Shown: positions 61,929-64,000 of the stretch, one piece after another | How positions within the stretch are numbered: position 1 is the first letter of the stretch | How the letters are laid out: each line of letters starts with the position of its first letter | From: Symbiodinium natans | Lineage: Eukaryota > Sar > Dinophyceae > Suessiales > Symbiodiniaceae | Reading direction: 5' to 3' | Length of the DNA: 64,000 nucleotides | NCBI GenBank assembly: GCA_905221605.1 | Contig: CAJNDS010000624.1 | Coordinates: 803,001 to 867,000, forward strand | Notes under the pieces: generated by a model | Database searches by the model: none | What the model was told of the DNA's origin: nothing | Seen by the model: the letters and a program-made list of their open reading frames with translations, nothing else | Position numbers and translations under genes: made by a program

Positions 61929-62341
61929 GCGCGTTTCTCTTAGGTTGATCACTTCCACCAGAAAGCTGCCTGCGGAGGTCGTGGTTCTCAGTTTTCCGCG
62001 TTGAGTGCTTGTCTGTGGGCCCCGAGTGGAAAGCGCGAGATTGCAAAAATTAGAAGAATTCGCGGCCCCAAAAGTGGGGCCGCCAAACGGCCCCAATTTT
62101 GGGGTCACCGTTTCACAACCCCCCAATTTAGTTCCAAATTATTATAAGGAAGCTGGGTCCATTTCGCGGTCCCATTTTTGGGACCGCGAGACGGCCCCGT
62201 TTTTTGGCCCGAATTTGAGCCCGTGCAACCGGATCTCGGGGGCTGCGGCCTTGCAATTTTCGGGCAGCGTGCGCGGGGGCTTGTCCAAAGCAGCTGCACG
62301 CTCGTCTTTGTAATGCTGCAGTGAGGCAGAACTGCAACTGT
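61929..62341. other. 413-bp spacer between the two repeats, with covarying hairpins
   Basis: Contains two stem-loops of the same design: 62062-62083 (stem GCGGCCCCA/TGGGGCCGC, loop AAAG) and 62166-62187 (stem GCGGTCCCA/TGGGACCGC, loop TTTT), each followed by ACGGCCCC and a T-rich stretch. No protein-like frame. Confidence 0.85.
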
Positions 62342-63455
62342 GGAGGCCCATCCTGGCGAAGCCAGAATTGCTTGTGTTTTGCGGGCCTGAAAGTGGGGTC
62401 GCCCGACAGCCCCGTAACTTTGGGCTTCGCCCTGGCAGGCCCAGCTGAGCTGCAGGTCTTGCTGGTTTTTTCTGTGGATAGGAGTCACGCTTCAGTCTCT
62501 GGGAAGTTGACCAACGCGGCTTCAACGTTTTCTGTGGTTGTGCAGCGTCACTTGCCAGACATTGCAGACTGAAACTCTTGGCGGCTTGGGTTTTGAACAG
62601 CGAAGATATTTACGCGTGTTGCACCGGCAAGGAACTTAAGTTGCCATGCGCCCAATGAAGAAGAAGATATAGGGAAGGCCGACGCCTCCGGCAGAAGCCT
62701 TGTGAACGTCAGTTTGTTTTCTCCATTGAAGGGCGTGTTGAGGTTTAAATGGTTGGGAGCGTTCACTTGGCTTGCACGCAACGTCATCTTTGAGCCTCAG
62801 ACTTTGCTGAAGGTTTCGAAGCTTCTCGAGGCCGGTCCGAGGCCTCCTCCAGTTGAGCAGGGCGCGATATAGTTTGCTTGCCCGATGGAGATCAACATCA
62901 GCTTGCAATGTCATGCAGAGGGCTTTTCAGGACTTTCTCATGCCCGTCGAAATTTTTGGAAAGCTCAGGATCATCGAGGCTTCTTTTGAGGCCCGTCGAG
63001 AAGTCTGAAATTAAAACTTGCGGCAGCACGACATAGCTTGCAGGATCATCTTAAGCGGTCGAGGCCCTTCGAGGTCTGTCGTGACGTTTTGAATAGAGAA
63101 TGAAGAGGACTTGGAGCCAGCCGCGGCTTAAAATTCTTTTGTCTTTTACATGGAAGAGGCAGCCAGGGTTTGTCCGGGCTCGAGGCCTTGCGGGGACCCG
63201 TTTAATAGTATTATAAGCCCGGGTCCCCGAGGCCTTGTAATCTTGCAAGCTAAAGGGGTTTTGGGATTTTGTTGAGGCCTCGTGAGCCCTCGGAAGGCCT
63301 CGAAACCCCATGAGTGAGGCCTCGGGGGGGCCTCGGAAGGCCTCGAACCTCCGCAAGTGAGGCCTCAAAGGCCTTGCAATATCGGTTTGCGCGACTCCAA
63401 ATGTGGGTCCAAAAATCTGAGCAATTCTGGCTTCGTGTGCGTGGGCCTCCCCTGT
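62342..63455. mobile_element. 1.1-kb repeat, copy 2
   Basis: Offset 1,526-1,527 bases from copy 1. I noted only about four differences: one inserted base near 62430, one substitution near 62661, one near 63287 and one near 63332. This implies a very recent duplication or transposition. It has the same terminal structure and hairpin (about 63190-63229). Confidence 0.85.
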
Positions 63456-63458
63456 ATA

Positions 63459-63505
63459 AACAGCGTTGTCACCGACATAGCCAGCCATCGCGAAGACTTT
63501 CAAAG
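63459..63505 (+). CDS. candidate exon next to repeat copy 2
   Basis: Immediately after the repeat the frame reads NSVVTDIASHREDFQ and reaches CAAAG|GTATTT (63505/63506). Short but protein-like. The same frame stays open downstream but becomes less convincing. Confidence 0.35.
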
Positions 63506-63780
63506 GTATTTCGCAATACCAGCTGTGAGCACAGTTGGGGGTGGGGGTTGTTCATGGCACATCGTTTTCGGGGCCGTCGCTTGCATCTGCTCATCTGCTC
63601 GCTCTTTGGTTTGCCGCCGTCTGCCGTCGTCCGGAAATATGTCCTATTGTTGCCTTGCTGTTGCGGTGAGAGTTGTGTCCAGCTTTGTCTGGCCTCCTGA
63701 GCTCAAGACTGCTGGAGGCATGTCTTCTTACGTCTTCTTACTCCTCCTGCTCCTGTTAATATTCCTGACGATCCCGGCAG

Positions 63781-63850
63781 ATGTACCATTAAGGTGTACG
63801 AGAGTGACACGGACGTGGTTCGGGACAGCCTGAAACAGCGCGGCTCTTAA
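63781..63850 (+). CDS. candidate exon ending in TAA
   Basis: After CCCGGCAG (ending 63780) the frame (from 63782) reads CTIKVYESDTDVVRDSLKQR then GS and TAA (63848-63850). A clear charged, folded-type sequence. The next in-frame codon is ATG and the frame stays protein-like (see 63851-64000). A different frame over the same bases gives a Leu-rich MSSYVFLLLLLLLIFL leader that ends here. Confidence 0.45.
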
Positions 63851-64000
63851 ATGAGCAGTGCTCGGTGCTACGGAGTTGGGGGCCCCGTCGCTGCACAAGA
63901 GCTCCTCGCAAAAGCTGAAACGTTGCGCAAAGCTCCCTCCAACTCGGTCCTCGGCCTTCAGGTGTGGGATGCAGCTCCTGCAACACAACAAGGAGATGGG
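63851..64000 (+). CDS. coding frame running off the window
   Basis: Starts at ATG 63851, directly after the TAA and in the same frame: MSSARCYGVGGPVAAQELLA then KAETLRKAPSNSVLGLQVWD, open to the window end. A possible donor, CAG|GTGTGG, lies at 63962. It could be a new gene start, or the continuation of the preceding frame after an in-frame stop. No family is recognised. Confidence 0.4.
   Translation, partial: MSSARCYGVGGPVAAQELLAKAETLRKAPSNSVLGLQVWDAAPATQQGDG

Noticed and set aside
60816-63455. Classical LTR retrotransposon
   Set aside because: The repeats do not begin TG and end CA, there is no primer-binding site or polypurine tract that I can see, and no gag/pol coding sequence lies between them.

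Overview
The window looks like nuclear DNA of a dinoflagellate, probably a Symbiodiniaceae-like alga. This is inferred from several signs. Coding sequence occurs as many short islands (about 50-200 bp), mostly on the + strand, several ending at recognisable splice donors (GTGAGT, GTAAGT, GTAAGG). At least one intron appears to be GC-AG. There is a long series of PPR-repeat fragments with the motif NACISACEK...W-Q-x-A-L-x-L-L that is characteristic of dinoflagellate PPR proteins. Degenerate TTTAGGG-like satellite DNA is also present. There is no operon structure, and I recognised no rRNA gene, CRISPR array or intact transposase/reverse transcriptase. Most long open frames are chance frames or low-complexity repeats. 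The credible coding signal is short and frequently lacks an ATG because it consists of internal exons. Gene boundaries are therefore mostly uncertain, and exon calls are given individually.

Layout. 0-17.6 kb: scattered candidate + strand exons of unrecognised proteins, including coiled-coil exons at 6.4-7.4 kb, an exon series at 10.5-12.8 kb ending in a multi-membrane-segment exon, and Ala/Pro/Glu-rich exons at 14.7-16.7 kb. 17.6-20.3 kb: an AT-rich stretch and a 660-bp (CA)n/(CCCACA)n tract. 20.7-34.2 kb: further + strand exons interrupted by poly-G runs, a pyrimidine-to-purine switch tract (28.6 kb) and a hairpin-rich minisatellite (29.3 kb). 35.6-36.3 kb: a dual-specificity phosphatase whose CX5R active-site loop is split by an intron. 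38.6-42.1 kb: a tandem satellite with a 1,747-bp higher-order repeat, bounded on both sides by shared GGGCCCAC/CCGT blocks. 43.3-44.2 kb: a candidate minus-strand gene.

45.5-54.9 kb: a PPR locus with at least 19 PPR-like fragments on the + strand. Its introns contain a minisatellite that inverts strand around a perfect 14-bp palindrome (47.0-47.8 kb) and two copies of a tRNA-Glu-like sequence (50.4-50.7 kb). 57.8-59.7 kb: the start of a + strand gene whose product begins MGGCNS (an N-myristoylation/palmitoylation-type N-terminus), followed by donor-bounded exons. 60.8-63.5 kb: two nearly identical 1.1-kb direct repeats, each with imperfect terminal inverted repeats, separated by a 413-bp spacer carrying covarying hairpins. 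63.5-64 kb: the 3' part of a coding region whose frame is interrupted by one TAA and then runs off the window.

Most proteins cannot be named. The recognisable functions are organellar RNA handling (the usual role of PPR proteins), phosphatase signalling and a membrane-anchored N-terminus. No pathway linking them is visible.
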